The notes: a model not told the origin generated them from the sequence alone. Positions 1-10,195 are shown, numbered from the stretch's first letter. The stretch: 64,000 bases of DNA from Caldicellulosiruptor morganii (GCF_026810225.1 NZ_CP113865.1:845001-909000), one strand, 5' to 3'. Made by a program: numbers and translations.

Positions 1-409
1 CAAAAAAAGAGGCTTTTATTTTCTCTTTATCCAGAATCTCGAGTATTTTTGGTGTTTCAGGTGACGGACCATCATCTATTGTGAGGTATACCACCTTTTC
101 AGATGGCTTTTGAATATTTAGCTTATCTTTTTGATAGGTATTTGAATTTGTGGTGTTATTATCATAATAAACCTGTTTTGAGACATTTTCAGTATTTCTT
201 TGTGAAGGTTTTGAAAGACCAGTTACATTTTGCTTCTTTTTCGATATAATAAAAGAGGACCGGGGTTTTCTTTCTGGACCAGGGTTTTTTAGCTGAGTAT
301 TTAGAATTATATGTGGGAGTATTTGCTCAGTTTTGACTGAAAAAAACTTAACTATTAAAAAGGCAGCAAAAATGAGAAAAATAATTGCCAAGATCTTCTT
401 TGCTTTCAA
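1..409 (-). CDS. Polysaccharide deacetylase family protein, N-terminal part (gene runs off the window)
   Basis: Reading the minus strand from a TTG at 409 gives an open frame of 136 codons that continues past base 1. Residues 4-22 form a hydrophobic signal anchor (KILAIIFLIFAAFLIVKFF). A polar linker of about 75 residues follows, and then a stretch reading VVYLTIDDGPSPETPKIL. The TIDDGPS motif is the metal-binding and catalytic-base motif that opens the NodB deacetylase domain (carbohydrate esterase family 4), which removes acetyl groups from peptidoglycan or other polysaccharide. A ribosome site (AAAGGA) lies about 10 bases upstream of the TTG, and no better ATG exists. The protein is probably anchored at the membrane and acts on the wall. 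The C-terminal catalytic part is outside the window, so substrate and intactness cannot be judged. Confidence 0.8.
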   Translation of the reverse strand, partial: MKAKKILAIIFLIFAAFLIVKFFSVKTEQILPHIILNTQLKNPGPERKPRSSFIISKKKQNVTGLSKPSQRNTENVSKQVYYDNNTTNSNTYQKDKLNIQKPSEKVVYLTIDDGPSPETPKILEILDKEKIKASFF

Positions 410-487
410 GTTCTTTAGTCCTTTCGTTTTGGAGTTTTATACAAAACATTATAATATATTTATAGCATTTTCACAACAAGAAATGCC

Positions 488-516
488 TTGACACTTTAAT
501 AGTAAGGTGTTAAAAT
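488..516 (+). promoter_or_regulatory. SigA-type promoter of the ctsR operon
   Basis: TTGACA at 488-493 and TAAAAT at 511-516 are separated by 17 bases, an almost consensus vegetative promoter. Transcription would start near 523, inside or just before the CtsR box. Confidence 0.8.
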
Positions 517-526
517 ATAATTGCAA

Positions 527-543
527 GGTCAAAGATAGTCAAA
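527..543 (+). promoter_or_regulatory. CtsR operator
   Basis: GGTCAAAGATAGTCAAA matches the known CtsR heptad direct repeat (RGTCAAA-NAN-RGTCAAA) at every defined position. It lies at the expected transcription start of the ctsR promoter, so CtsR binding should block initiation. This indicates autoregulation of the class III heat-shock operon. Confidence 0.88.
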
Positions 544-575
544 GTCAGTTTGCTATTGAGGCGGGGGAGGTTTTT

Positions 576-1034
576 ATGCCAAGGTTATCTGATATCATCG
601 AGGAGTTTATAAAGCAGCTGATTGAAAAAAAAGACGGTGAAATTGAGATTCAGCGAAATGAGCTTGCAAACTTTTTTAACTGCGCACCATCACAGATAAA
701 TTACGTTTTATCAACGCGTTTTACAATTGAAAGAGGGTATTATATAGAAAGTAAGCGTGGCGGTGGTGGTTCAATTCGTATTGTTAAAATAAAGTTTGAA
801 AATAGCTCAAACCTGCTTGAAAATATCCTCAATAATATAAATTCACCTGTTACTCAGCATCAGGCAAATGAAATTGTTGAGTGTTTGTTAGAAAACGGCG
901 TTATAAACCAAAGAGAGGCAAATTTGATGAAGGCAGCGCTGAATGATAAGTCTTTACCTGTAAATCAACCACTTAAAGACACTTTGAGGATGTTGATTTT
1001 GAAAGCCATGATAATTTCTCTTATGAATGGGTAA
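576..1034 (+). CDS. ctsR: Transcriptional repressor CtsR
   Basis: A 152-residue protein beginning MPRLSDIIEEFIKQLI. The frame is open upstream to 507, but the start at 576 is chosen because GGGGGAGG (563-570) sits just before it and the length then matches the family. Residues 1-70 form the winged helix-turn-helix with the signature FNCAPSQINYVLSTRFT. The glycine-rich wing (RGGGGSIRI), whose arginine is the target of McsB phosphorylation in Bacillus-type CtsR, follows at about 60-72. The C-terminal helical part is for dimerisation. It represses class III heat-shock genes and heads the ctsR-mcsA-mcsB-clpC operon, whose promoter carries a perfect CtsR box. Confidence 0.95.
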   Translation: MPRLSDIIEEFIKQLIEKKDGEIEIQRNELANFFNCAPSQINYVLSTRFTIERGYYIESKRGGGGSIRIVKIKFENSSNLLENILNNINSPVTQHQANEIVECLLENGVINQREANLMKAALNDKSLPVNQPLKDTLRMLILKAMIISLMNG

Positions 1035-1078
1035 TATTTATAAAGAAGAGGTTTTTGTAAAGGATGGTGATCTTTATA

Positions 1079-1591
1079 ATGATGTGTGAAAATTGTGGCA
1101 AGCGTCCAGCAACTGTCCATTACACTCAGATTATTAACGGTGTTAAAACTGAGATGCATCTCTGTGAGGTATGCGCAAAACAAAAAGGGACAATAGAGTT
1201 TGATGCACCCTTTTCTGTTACCAACTTTCTGGCAGGATTTTTGGAGCCGGCTTTTGGAGCACAAATTATAAAGCCAGCTTTTGAGACACAAATTACATGC
1301 AAGGGTTGTGGAATGACTTTTGAAGAGTTCAAACGCAGTGGAAGGTTTGGCTGCGCAATGTGCTATAACTCATTTTCTGAAAAGCTCTATCCGATTTTAA
1401 GAAGAATCCACGGCAATACAAAGCATGTTGGGAAAATTCCTACCAAAATGGGTGAGAACTTAGCAATCAAAAGAGAGATTGACAGGCTAAAGATAGAGTT
1501 AAATGTAGCCATAAAAAACGAAGAGTTTGAAAAGGCGGCCGAAATTAGAGATAAAATCAGGGAACTTGAAAAGAAACTTTCTCGGGAGTGA
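1079..1591 (+). CDS. mcsA: Protein McsA, activator of the McsB arginine kinase
   Basis: About 170 residues with two zinc-finger-like CxxC pairs near the N-terminus (CENCGKRPA then CEVCA), a second pair set at about 85-105 (CKGCG and CAMC), and a C-terminal UVR helical motif (NEEFEKAAEIRDKIRELEKK). This is the layout of McsA, which activates the McsB kinase and modulates CtsR and ClpC. An in-frame ATG exists at 1064, but it overlaps the likely ribosome site (AAGGATGGTGAT), so the ATG at 1079 or 1082 is preferred. It lies 44 bases after ctsR and 8 bases before mcsB. Confidence 0.92.
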   Translation: MMCENCGKRPATVHYTQIINGVKTEMHLCEVCAKQKGTIEFDAPFSVTNFLAGFLEPAFGAQIIKPAFETQITCKGCGMTFEEFKRSGRFGCAMCYNSFSEKLYPILRRIHGNTKHVGKIPTKMGENLAIKREIDRLKIELNVAIKNEEFEKAAEIRDKIRELEKKLSRE

Positions 1592-1599
1592 TTTGAAAG

Positions 1600-2586
1600 A
1601 TGGATGATGTTGTTGTAACAAGCAGGATTCGGCTTGCTCGAAACCTTTCAGACGTGCCATTTACCATAAAAATGAACGATTATGATGCAGGGCTTGTAAT
1701 AGACAGAGTAAGGGATGTGATTTCTAAGAACAGCCAGTACAGGTTTGATTTTTATGAAATTAGAAAATTACCTTTTTTAAAAAGGCAGGTCTTAATTGAG
1801 AAACATTTAATTTCACCTGCACTGGTCTCATCCAAAATAAAAAGTGCTGTTGCAATAGACCAGAATGAAAATATAAGCATAATGATAAACGAAGAAGATC
1901 ATTTGCGAATTCAGGTACTGTACAGGGGGCAAAATATCCAGAAAGCGTGGGAAGATGCAAACAGGATTGATGACTTTCTGGAGGAGCAGCTACCTTATGC
2001 TTATGATGAAACCTGGGGGTATCTTACCTCATGCCCTACCAATGTTGGAACAGGGCTTAGAGCTTCATTTATGCTGCATCTTCCGGCACTTACACTGCTT
2101 GGTTATATGAAAGAAATTATTGAAACAATTACCAAGCTGGGAATTGCGGTGAGGGGTTTTTATGGTGAAGGGAGTGAGGTCTTGGGTAATCTATATCAAA
2201 TTTCAAACCAGATTACATTGGGACAGCCTGAGGAGGACATAATAGCAAATGTTGTTTCAATCACAAATCAAATAATTGAGCAGGAACGTCAGGCAAGGTT
2301 GAAGCTTTTGAACGAAAGCAGTTCATTTATCGCAGACAAGGTCTACAGGGCTTATGGGATTTTGAAGTATGCAAGAAATATTTCATCAAATGAGGCACTG
2401 AAATTGATCTCAGATGTGAGAATGGGCATCAGTATGGGTATAATAAAAGAGACCACAATAGATAAATTGGATGTGCTTTTGAATTTGATCCAGCCAGCTA
2501 TTCTTCAGGACTATTTTGGCAAAGAAATGACACCGGAGGAAAGAGACATAAAAAGAGCAGAACTGATAAGAAAAATACTGGAATAA
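1600..2586 (+). CDS. mcsB: Protein arginine kinase McsB
   Basis: 328 residues of the ATP:guanido phosphotransferase catalytic domain. The N-terminus [18 protein letters not shown] is the nucleotide-binding start of the fold, and [14 protein letters not shown] at about 143-156 carries the conserved active-site Cys and Asn-Val-Gly-Thr loop. McsB phosphorylates arginines on CtsR and on misfolded proteins, marking them for ClpCP. An in-frame TGA at 1594-1596 fixes the start. The protein therefore lacks the roughly 20 extra N-terminal residues seen in Bacillus McsB, but the core is complete. GGGAGTGA at the end of mcsA serves as ribosome site. Confidence 0.94.
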   Translation: MDDVVVTSRIRLARNLSDVPFTIKMNDYDAGLVIDRVRDVISKNSQYRFDFYEIRKLPFLKRQVLIEKHLISPALVSSKIKSAVAIDQNENISIMINEEDHLRIQVLYRGQNIQKAWEDANRIDDFLEEQLPYAYDETWGYLTSCPTNVGTGLRASFMLHLPALTLLGYMKEIIETITKLGIAVRGFYGEGSEVLGNLYQISNQITLGQPEEDIIANVVSITNQIIEQERQARLKLLNESSSFIADKVYRAYGILKYARNISSNEALKLISDVRMGISMGIIKETTIDKLDVLLNLIQPAILQDYFGKEMTPEERDIKRAELIRKILE

Positions 2587-2600
2587 AGGAGGGGTTAAAA

Positions 2601-5093
2601 GTGTTTCAAGGAAGATTTACCGAAAGAGCAGAAAGAGCAATAATGCTTGCGCAGCAGGCAGCTGCCGAGCTTGGTCATAATTATGTTGGAACTGAACATT
2701 TACTTCTGGGGTTGATTAGAGAAGGCGGTGGAATTGCTGCAAGAGTTTTACAAAGCCAGGGTGTTACAGAAGAGAAGGTGATAGATGAGATAGAAGAACT
2801 GATAGGCAGGGGCGATTATCAGCTACCACAACCACCAACAGGATTTACACCAAGGACCAAGAGGGTATTTGAGATAGCATTTATGGAAGCAAGAAGACTT
2901 GGCAGCACATATATCAGCACAGAACATCTTTTGCTTGCCATCATGCGCGAGGGTGAAAGTGTTGCTGTGAGAATTTTGATGGATCTGGGCGTGGATCCGC
3001 AAAAACTCTTTGAGGAGATTATGAAACTTTTGAACGAAGATGCAAAGAATGTTGGCGGAGTGTCTCCACAGCAACAGATAAATTTCCAAACCCAGAATAC
3101 ACCTACTTTGAACCAGTTTAGCAGGGATTTAACGCAACTTGCGCTTGAAGGGAAAATTGACCCTGTTATTGGTCGTGAAAAAGAAATTGAAAGGGTCATC
3201 CAGATATTGTCAAGAAGAACCAAGAACAACCCCTGTTTGATTGGTGAGCCCGGTGTTGGAAAGACAGCTATAGTTGAGGGACTTGCTCAGAAGATTGTTG
3301 AGGGGAATGTTCCAGAACTTTTGAGAAACAAAAGAGTTGTTGCTCTTGACCTTTCTGCAATGGTTGCCGGGTCAAAGTTCAGAGGCGAGTTTGAAGAAAG
3401 GCTCAAAAAGGCAATGGAAGAGGTAAGGAAAGCTGGCAATGTTATTCTTTTTATAGATGAGATGCACACAATAATCGGTGCTGGTGCAGCAGAGGGTGCG
3501 ATTGACGCATCAAACATCTTAAAACCTGCTCTTGCGCGTGGCGAGATTCAGGTCATTGGTGCAACAACCCTTGATGAGTACAGAAAACATATAGAAAAAG
3601 ACGCTGCACTGGAGCGAAGGTTCCAGCCGATTTTGGTTGGTGAGCCCACACCCGAGGAGACAATTCAAATTCTTAAGGGGCTTCGTGATAAGTATGAAGC
3701 TCATCATGGGGTTAAGATAACAGATGAGGCAATAAAGGCAGCTGTTGAACTTTCTACAAAATATATCACAGACAGATACCTGCCGGACAAGGCTATAGAC
3801 CTTATTGATGAGGCAGCCTCAAGAGTACGACTTCAAATGTACACACTGCCACCTCATGTGAAAGAATACGAAGAAAAGATAGAAAAACTTGAAAAAGAAA
3901 AAGAGGAAGCCATCAGGCTGCAGGAATATGAGAAAGCAGCTAAGATAAGAGATGAAATTATGAAACTTCGTCAGGACCTTGAAAAGGTTAAAAACTCCTG
4001 GACAAACGACCAGCAAAAAGCACAGCCCATTGTTACAGAAAACGATATTGCATACATTGTTTCAAGCTGGACAGGTATTCCTGTTAATAAGCTGACTGAA
4101 GATGAATCACAGCGACTTTTGAAATTGGAAGAGGTTCTGCACAGGCGGGTTGTTGGTCAGGATGAAGCTGTAAGAGCTGTTGCAAGGGCTATAAGGCGCG
4201 GAAGAGTGGGGCTTAAAGATCCAAAAAGACCGATTGGTTCGTTTATATTCTTGGGTCCAACCGGTGTTGGTAAGACAGAACTTGCCAGGGCGTTGGCTGA
4301 GGCATTGTTTGGGACAGAGGATGCCCTGATTAGAATTGACATGTCCGAATATATGGAAAAATTTAATGTGTCCAAATTGATTGGTTCACCACCCGGTTAT
4401 GTTGGCTATGAAGAAGGTGGTCAGCTGACAGAAAAGGTGAGAAGAAGACCATATTCTGTTGTGCTTTTTGATGAAATAGAAAAAGCTCATCCGGATGTTT
4501 TCAACCTGCTTCTGCAGATTCTTGATGATGGAAGACTTACAGACTCACAGGGGAGAACTGTAAGCTTTAGAAATACTGTGATTATAATGACTTCAAACAT
4601 TGGTGCAAACCTTATTACTAACCCCAAAAAGTTAGGATTTTCAACCTCCGAAGATGAAAAGCAGAGAACATATGAGAGAATAAAGGAAAATGTTATGAAT
4701 GAGCTCAAGAAAACATTTAGACCCGAATTTCTAAACAGGATAGATGAGATTATAGTATTCCATCCGCTTGATGAAGAGGATGTCAAGAAGATAGTTGAAA
4801 TTCTTCTAAATAATTTAAAAGAAAGAATAAAGGAAAGCCAGTATTATGCAGAGTTTACCCCTGCGCTTGTTGAAGCGATTGCTAAAAAAGGATTTGACCC
4901 GGTATTTGGTGCAAGACCGCTCAAAAGAGCAATACAGAGTATGGTGGAGGACAAGATTTCAGAAGCTATTTTAGAGGGGCAGATAAAGCAGGGTGATGAG
5001 TTTATTGTTGACTATGTGGATGACAGAACAGTAATTATAAGAAAAGAAAAAAGTGATAGTGCTGATGTAACTGATACCGGGCAGGCTAAGTAA
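2601..5093 (+). CDS. clpC: ATP-dependent Clp protease ATP-binding subunit ClpC
   Basis: 830 residues in the full ClpC architecture. There are two Clp N repeats (1-150), a first AAA+ module with Walker A GEPGVGKT at about 214, a UVR-containing middle domain at about 420-465 ([17 protein letters not shown]), a second AAA+ module with GPTGVGKT at about 551, and a C-terminal D2-small domain. It unfolds substrates, including arginine-phosphorylated proteins, and feeds them to ClpP. The start is GTG, preceded by a strong AGGAGGGG. It is last in the operon and followed by an intrinsic terminator. Confidence 0.97.
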   Translation: MFQGRFTERAERAIMLAQQAAAELGHNYVGTEHLLLGLIREGGGIAARVLQSQGVTEEKVIDEIEELIGRGDYQLPQPPTGFTPRTKRVFEIAFMEARRLGSTYISTEHLLLAIMREGESVAVRILMDLGVDPQKLFEEIMKLLNEDAKNVGGVSPQQQINFQTQNTPTLNQFSRDLTQLALEGKIDPVIGREKEIERVIQILSRRTKNNPCLIGEPGVGKTAIVEGLAQKIVEGNVPELLRNKRVVALDLSAMVAGSKFRGEFEERLKKAMEEVRKAGNVILFIDEMHTIIGAGAAEGAIDASNILKPALARGEIQVIGATTLDEYRKHIEKDAALERRFQPILVGEPTPEETIQILKGLRDKYEAHHGVKITDEAIKAAVELSTKYITDRYLPDKAIDLIDEAASRVRLQMYTLPPHVKEYEEKIEKLEKEKEEAIRLQEYEKAAKIRDEIMKLRQDLEKVKNSWTNDQQKAQPIVTENDIAYIVSSWTGIPVNKLTEDESQRLLKLEEVLHRRVVGQDEAVRAVARAIRRGRVGLKDPKRPIGSFIFLGPTGVGKTELARALAEALFGTEDALIRIDMSEYMEKFNVSKLIGSPPGYVGYEEGGQLTEKVRRRPYSVVLFDEIEKAHPDVFNLLLQILDDGRLTDSQGRTVSFRNTVIIMTSNIGANLITNPKKLGFSTSEDEKQRTYERIKENVMNELKKTFRPEFLNRIDEIIVFHPLDEEDVKKIVEILLNNLKERIKESQYYAEFTPALVEAIAKKGFDPVFGARPLKRAIQSMVEDKISEAILEGQIKQGDEFIVDYVDDRTVIIRKEKSDSADVTDTGQAK

Positions 5094-5105
5094 AATTTGA
5101 AAAAA

Positions 5106-5160
5106 TAAATGGGTGCACCTTTTTGAAAAAAGTATTTTTCAAGGTTGCACCCATTTTTTT
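5106..5160. terminator. Bidirectional intrinsic terminator between clpC and the phosphofructokinase gene
   Basis: A long inverted repeat with outer arms AAATGGGTGCA and TGCACCCATTT and a T-run after it (CATTTTTTT). The stem is preceded by A-runs, so it can serve both convergent genes. Confidence 0.85.
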
Positions 5161-5181
5161 ATTTTGATCATACACTTTTAA

Positions 5182-6429
5182 TTAAACAACCTTCTTTGGT
5201 ACCATTATCTTTCTGAGCTTTGCATATCGTGGAAGACCCTTTTCAAACTTCACTTCAACCTCGCCTTCAATAAGAGGCTGGATGTAATTGAGAGCCTCTT
5301 CTTTTACATAGTTGCCGTCGTGTGAAATCCAGGCAAGAGGTACCAATTTTTCAGCATTTGCCACCTTGTAAAGTTCAACAAGCTCTGTTGAGCTTGAATA
5401 TGGACTGTCACTGTCACGCTTGATGGCAATCATGTATCCACTTGCACCTTCAACTGCATATTTCACAGCCATTCTTCCAACCATGTAGGCTTCTTCAACA
5501 TCAACCTTTGACAGGATATGTGCAGCACTGCGCTGCAGAACATTGAATTGAATAGATTTGACTCTCTTTTCTACCTCTTCACGAATAATGTTCTCAAGAA
5601 CAAATGCTGCACCGCCAAGCTGGACATGACCGAATGCATCTATTCCAAACTTGTGGCTCATATCGGCAATATACTTTCCTTCTTTGTCTTTAATGCCCTC
5701 TGATACCACAATAGTAATCTTTCCGGTCTTTTTGTGTATGTTTCTGACATCCTCCAAGAATCTGTCAACAGAAAATGGTACTTCAGGTAGATAAATAAGG
5801 TCGGGTGCACCGATGTCTTTTGAAGCAAGTGCTGATGCTGCAGCAAGCCAGCCTGCATTTCTTCCCATGACTTCAATTATTGTGACAATGTTTGTAGGAT
5901 ATACAACAGCATCTCTTGCTATCTCCATTACAGATGTTGCAATGTACTTTGCAGCACTTCCAAAGCCAGGGCAGTGGTCTGTCATGACAAGGTCATTGTC
6001 AATGGTCTTTGGAATTCCTATGATAGATATATCATAACCTATCTTTTTTGCATAACGTGTCAGTTTGTCAGCCGTGTCCATAGAGTCATTACCACCGATG
6101 TAGAAGAAATATCTTATATTGTGTGCTTCAAAAACGTTGAAAATTTTAACATAGTCCTTTTCGTCATGTTCAAAAGGTTTCAGCTGGTATCTACAAGAGC
6201 CCAGGGCAGATGAAGGAGTGGTTTTTAAAAGCTTTAACTCTTCAGGGTCTTCCATTCTAAGGTCATAAAGTTCCTCGTCAATAAGACCGATTATACCATT
6301 TTTTGCTCCATAAATAGCCCTTATAGGATGTTGCTTCATTGATTCTTCAATCACACCCAAAAGCGAAGCATTGATAACCGCAGTTGGACCTCCTGATTGA
6401 GCAACAACGCAATTTCCTTCTTTTGGCAT
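5182..6429 (-). CDS. pfp: 6-phosphofructokinase, pyrophosphate-dependent type
   Basis: 415 residues beginning MPKEGNCVVAQSGGPTAVIN. The substrate motif PKTIDND and the GGND loop (FYIGGNDSMDT), in place of the GGDG seen in ATP enzymes, are features of the PPi-using branch. The enzyme converts fructose 6-phosphate to fructose 1,6-bisphosphate with PPi, reversibly, in the cytosolic glycolysis/gluconeogenesis pathway. A strong GGGAGGG precedes the ATG. It sits 66 bases downstream of rqcH and may be co-transcribed with it. The phosphoryl donor is inferred from motifs and should be confirmed biochemically. Confidence 0.87.
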   Translation of the reverse strand: MPKEGNCVVAQSGGPTAVINASLLGVIEESMKQHPIRAIYGAKNGIIGLIDEELYDLRMEDPEELKLLKTTPSSALGSCRYQLKPFEHDEKDYVKIFNVFEAHNIRYFFYIGGNDSMDTADKLTRYAKKIGYDISIIGIPKTIDNDLVMTDHCPGFGSAAKYIATSVMEIARDAVVYPTNIVTIIEVMGRNAGWLAAASALASKDIGAPDLIYLPEVPFSVDRFLEDVRNIHKKTGKITIVVSEGIKDKEGKYIADMSHKFGIDAFGHVQLGGAAFVLENIIREEVEKRVKSIQFNVLQRSAAHILSKVDVEEAYMVGRMAVKYAVEGASGYMIAIKRDSDSPYSSSTELVELYKVANAEKLVPLAWISHDGNYVKEEALNYIQPLIEGEVEVKFEKGLPRYAKLRKIMVPKKVV

Positions 6430-6494
6430 TTCAAATCCCTCCCGATCAAGTAAAATTTTTAGTTTATTTTAATGTTAGCCATAGAAGCCCTTTT

Positions 6495-8246
6495 TTATTG
6501 CACCTTTTTAAAAGTATCTATGGATTCCGGAGAGTCGACGATTATGGTTTTGAAATTATCATATATGACAAATCCAGGTTTTGACCTGGGGGGTTTTTTA
6601 ACGTGCTTAACATATGTGTAATCAACAGGTACTTTGGTTGAGTGTTTTGCTTTGCTAAAATATGCAGCCAAACAAGCTGCTTCTAACAGAGTCTTCTCAG
6701 GCACCTCTTTGTTGCTTGTTCTGATAATAACATGTGAACCGGGGATTTTCTGGGTATGAAGCCAGATGTCATTGCTTGATGCAAATTTTAATGTTAGATA
6801 ATCATTTTGAATGTTATTTCTTCCAACATAGATATCAAAACCATCTGAACTGATGAAATGATGAGGATTGAATTTTTTTGTATCTTTCCTTTTCTCGTTT
6901 TTCTTTGTCTCAGTTTTAATGTAACCTTCTTTTTCTAATTCCTCTTGTATGCTCAGAAGATCTTCAATATTTGTACTTTTTTCAACAAGAGCATCTAAGC
7001 TATACAGAAATTCAAGTTCACTTTCAATCTCTGAAATTTCACTTTTGGCATATTCTTCAGCTTTTTTTAACTTGTTGTATAGCTTGTAGTACTTTTCGGC
7101 ATTCTGCTTTAGATTTTTATCCTTTTCAATTGGAATTTTAATTGGTGATAAATCCTCGCTGTAATAGTCTATTACTTCAACAAACTCATTGGAATGGGTA
7201 TTTAGCTGGTACAGGTTTGCCAGGATAAGGTCTGCATACTTTTTGAAAAGTTCAGCATTTTTTGCCTGCTCTATTTTTTGCAGGTTTTGCTCATATCTCT
7301 GGCTGAGCTTTTTCAAATTTTGCTCAATTATCTTTTGAAGATGTTGTTTTTTCTCAATAAAAATTGTATACTCTTCTTTTTTAGAATAATACTCTTCTAT
7401 ACAGCTGTTGAGATTTTGGAAAAACCTTTTCGAGAAATTTGAATAACTTTTAAGGTCTATAACGTAAAAGTCTACTGGACTTCCTCTGTCTGTATACAAT
7501 GTGGGCAAAATCTCACCTTTTTCTACTATACAATATAATAATTCTCTTAAAGATTCAAAAATCCTTCTAATAAGATCACTTTTTTCGAGATTTTTTTCAA
7601 AAACTTGTGCATGCAGCACAACTTCACCGGCAAACTGCTTGCTAATTCCTGACAGGTTATCTGTGAGGATATTTTCTAAATTTCTATTCGAACTTTCAAA
7701 AAATGAGCAAAATTCTTCGAAAGTTACCTCAAGAGGATTTTTCTTTGTTAAAACAGGTGGCAGATCATATTTTGCACCGGGTAGGATTATGCGCGGAGAG
7801 TTTTCAAAAGACATCCTTTTTATTGCATCAATTATCTTTTGAGTTGAATCTATCAAGAATATATTGCTATGTCTTCCCATCATTTCAAATAAAATATATT
7901 TTTTTTCGATATCTCCAAGTTCATTTTTTGTTTCAAATTCTATTCTTACTATTCTTTCCAGACCTTCCTGGTAGATATTTGTAATTTTTGAGCCAAGCAA
8001 GTTTTTCCGCAGAATCATACAGAAGTTTGGAGCAACATCAGGGTTTTTCTTTTGCTTATCTGTAATATATATTCTCGGAAGTGAGGGATTTGCCGAGATT
8101 ATCAGTTTTTTTGTTTTGCCAGCCCTGTATACATACAGATTTATTTCAAACTGATTTGGTTGATAGACTCTTTCCACCTTTCCTTCAGAAAGCTCATCTT
8201 TTAACTCTTTTATAAGTGTGCGAAGGACAATTCCGTCAAATGGCAA
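6495..8246 (-). CDS. rqcH: Rqc2/RqcH homologue, NFACT-family ribosome rescue protein (FbpA-like)
   Basis: 583 residues starting MPFDGIVLRTLIKELKDEL, the classic NFACT-N opening, followed by GRHSNIFLID at about 125. A long coiled-coil region lies at about 280-440, and a C-terminal NFACT-R (DUF814) domain contains DGFDIYVGRNNIQND and DIWLHTQKIPGSHVII. In Firmicutes RqcH binds obstructed 50S subunits and recruits tRNA-Ala for C-terminal alanine tailing. Older annotation calls these proteins fibronectin-binding. Full length and no disruption seen. The gene is followed by pfp and preceded by the polysaccharide genes on the same strand. Confidence 0.92.
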   Translation of the reverse strand: MPFDGIVLRTLIKELKDELSEGKVERVYQPNQFEINLYVYRAGKTKKLIISANPSLPRIYITDKQKKNPDVAPNFCMILRKNLLGSKITNIYQEGLERIVRIEFETKNELGDIEKKYILFEMMGRHSNIFLIDSTQKIIDAIKRMSFENSPRIILPGAKYDLPPVLTKKNPLEVTFEEFCSFFESSNRNLENILTDNLSGISKQFAGEVVLHAQVFEKNLEKSDLIRRIFESLRELLYCIVEKGEILPTLYTDRGSPVDFYVIDLKSYSNFSKRFFQNLNSCIEEYYSKKEEYTIFIEKKQHLQKIIEQNLKKLSQRYEQNLQKIEQAKNAELFKKYADLILANLYQLNTHSNEFVEVIDYYSEDLSPIKIPIEKDKNLKQNAEKYYKLYNKLKKAEEYAKSEISEIESELEFLYSLDALVEKSTNIEDLLSIQEELEKEGYIKTETKKNEKRKDTKKFNPHHFISSDGFDIYVGRNNIQNDYLTLKFASSNDIWLHTQKIPGSHVIIRTSNKEVPEKTLLEAACLAAYFSKAKHSTKVPVDYTYVKHVKKPPRSKPGFVIYDNFKTIIVDSPESIDTFKKVQ

Positions 8247-8287
8247 GTTAAATCTACCTCCATCTTTAAGATAGGCTGTCCTGTTTA

Positions 8288-9652
8288 TTATGCTTTTGAA
8301 TTACTTTCTGAATCGATATACTCCAAAGCAAATAAAAATCCTAAAAATAGCCAGAAATATGTTGTCATCATTGGCACTTCAAAGATATTTTCAACAGTGT
8401 TGTGTATCAAAGTGGTGGCAAGACCTATTAAAATTCCAGTTCCTATCATTTTGAGTTCTTTTGATTTTAAGTGTTTTAGAACTCTTGCCGAAAGCAATAA
8501 ACCCATTGCAAATACCAGTATCATAATAGCAACGCCAATAATTCCCATTTCGACCGCGCTCTTGAGGTAAAAGTTGTCAACATAAAAGGAACCTGCTATG
8601 TTTCTTTTTGCCACAGCCCCACCAAATCTTCCAAAGCCAACACCAAACAGTAAATTCTCCTTTAAAATTTCAAAGGATTTTGTCCAGCGTGCAATTCTGC
8701 CTGCTCTTGCGCTGCTTTCTGTGTACTTGTTACTTAGCATATAAAGCACTCTCATCAGTATTGAAGGAGCAAATACAGGTACGCAGGCTACTGTTGCAAA
8801 CAGCAATCCCAGTACCCTTTTATCAACAAAAAATCCATAGAGAAGCATGGAGACTAAAAATGCAAACCAGGCACCCCTTGAAAATGTAAAACCAAGGCAG
8901 ACAATCATTGAGATTAAAACCATTGAGTAGTAGACCCTCTTTGGGATGGTTTTTTCGTGTAACACAAATGGAAGAACAAAGGGTATAGACATTGCAAGCA
9001 AACTTCCCAGAACATTTGGACTTCCAATAATTGAATAAACTCTTGTTCTTATATATGTTTCATAGCTGCTATCAATCCAGCTCTGTGGAATTTCAACACC
9101 GATTATATACTGGTAAATACCGTACAGAGAAATCAAAAATATCATGAAAATATAAGCTGAGATAAATTTTTTAAATTGAGAAATACTTTTGAGCAGGTTC
9201 AAACCGATAAAGAACCACAGGGCATATTCAGCATATACTCTGAACCCTTCGATTGCAATTCTCATATTTGAAGAGTTTTTTAATAGCAAAAAGATACATG
9301 TCATTAAAAAGACCATTATATATACGTCCAGCGGTGATATTCTCAGTTTGGAATTATTATTCAAAATGGATTTTACAACAAAGGCAACAACAATTAGGAT
9401 AAAGAGCACTTCATCCCATATAGATGCAAATGAAGAAAGTATTGCTACTTTTCTAAAAACAAAGTCTACAAATGCATACAAAATAGCAGCATAAAGCAGC
9501 CTTGATGGGTCTTCAAATATGATCAATCCAAGCAAAAACAAACCCAGTGCCAGAACAGAAATTTTCAGTGATACCATACTGCCTATAAGTCCAAGTATAA
9601 AAATTAAAAATGCCATATAGTACAAACTTCTTCTTTCAATCATGTTTTTCAC
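8288..9652 (-). CDS. O-antigen ligase / polymerase-like membrane protein (Wzy_C family)
   Basis: 454 residues, almost entirely hydrophobic, with about 11 predicted membrane segments. A larger extracytoplasmic loop lies around residues 190-220. A Wzy_C-like core follows (FTFSRGAWFAFLVSMLLYG), and then GVGFGRFGG and conserved N/H residues. This layout is that of O-antigen ligases and Wzy-type polymerases, which join undecaprenyl-linked glycans. In a Gram-positive cell the likely role is polymerising or transferring an envelope polysaccharide. Family membership is well supported, but the substrate is unknown. It lies just downstream of two small envelope genes on the same strand. Confidence 0.8.
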   Translation of the reverse strand: MKNMIERRSLYYMAFLIFILGLIGSMVSLKISVLALGLFLLGLIIFEDPSRLLYAAILYAFVDFVFRKVAILSSFASIWDEVLFILIVVAFVVKSILNNNSKLRISPLDVYIMVFLMTCIFLLLKNSSNMRIAIEGFRVYAEYALWFFIGLNLLKSISQFKKFISAYIFMIFLISLYGIYQYIIGVEIPQSWIDSSYETYIRTRVYSIIGSPNVLGSLLAMSIPFVLPFVLHEKTIPKRVYYSMVLISMIVCLGFTFSRGAWFAFLVSMLLYGFFVDKRVLGLLFATVACVPVFAPSILMRVLYMLSNKYTESSARAGRIARWTKSFEILKENLLFGVGFGRFGGAVAKRNIAGSFYVDNFYLKSAVEMGIIGVAIMILVFAMGLLLSARVLKHLKSKELKMIGTGILIGLATTLIHNTVENIFEVPMMTTYFWLFLGFLFALEYIDSESNSKA

Positions 9653-9672
9653 CTTTCAAAATAATTTCTTTA

Positions 9673-10191
9673 TCAAGAAAAGATTTTATGAAAAAGTTTA
9701 CAAACAAAGCTGTTTTTTGCATATTTACTGATATTTTCTTGAAAGCTCAGGAAGGCTAAGAATATTAGTACAGATAAAGTTAAAACCTTTGTCAGAGAAA
9801 TTCTATTTTTGATTACTTCGCCCGAAAAAAAACCTGCATAGAATGCCAGGATATAAAGAGTTAAAACAGAAAAAGGTCTTTTTTCAAAAAGAGTTATTTG
9901 GCTTTTTAAAAAACTTACTACAAAACTGTTTCTCCAGAGCCTTCTGGACTTTCGAAGAAGATTGAAAGATTCTTTGATACAAAAACTATAGAAGTTTTTA
10001 GCAGTCCTCAAAAAAAAGGATGCACTTATGTATTTTTTCTTTGCCTCTTTTCTTACAAATTCAAACAAAATAGAGTGGCGGGAAAAGTAAAAAAGTTTTG
10101 AAACAAGCTCATAAATTCTGCTTTCCTTCAAATAACTGTAAAGAAGCACTGCCATTTTATATACAGCACTTTCTCTTACCATTTTTTTCAC
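9673..10191 (-). CDS. Hypothetical membrane-associated protein of the polysaccharide group
   Basis: 172 residues, not recognised. It starts with GTG (MKKMVRESAVYKMAVLLYSYL), with AAGGA as ribosome site, 4 bases after the DUF4330 gene ends. The first 105 residues are rich in Arg/Lys, Phe and Tyr and look amphipathic. Two hydrophobic segments at about 110-122 and 137-150 could cross the membrane as a hairpin. No catalytic motif is visible. Its tight position between the DUF4330 gene and the O-antigen-ligase-like gene suggests a role in the same envelope pathway. Confidence 0.65.
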   Translation of the reverse strand: MKKMVRESAVYKMAVLLYSYLKESRIYELVSKLFYFSRHSILFEFVRKEAKKKYISASFFLRTAKNFYSFCIKESFNLLRKSRRLWRNSFVVSFLKSQITLFEKRPFSVLTLYILAFYAGFFSGEVIKNRISLTKVLTLSVLIFLAFLSFQENISKYAKNSFVCKLFHKIFS

Positions 10192-10195
10192 ATCC

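Noticed and set aside
965..1291. 108-codon frame antisense to ctsR/mcsA
   Set aside because: Overlaps the well-supported genes on the other strand, no ribosome site, composition typical of a shadow frame.
2819..3229. 136-codon antisense frame inside clpC
   Set aside because: Fully inside a conserved coding region, low-complexity Ser/Phe-rich product, no start signals.
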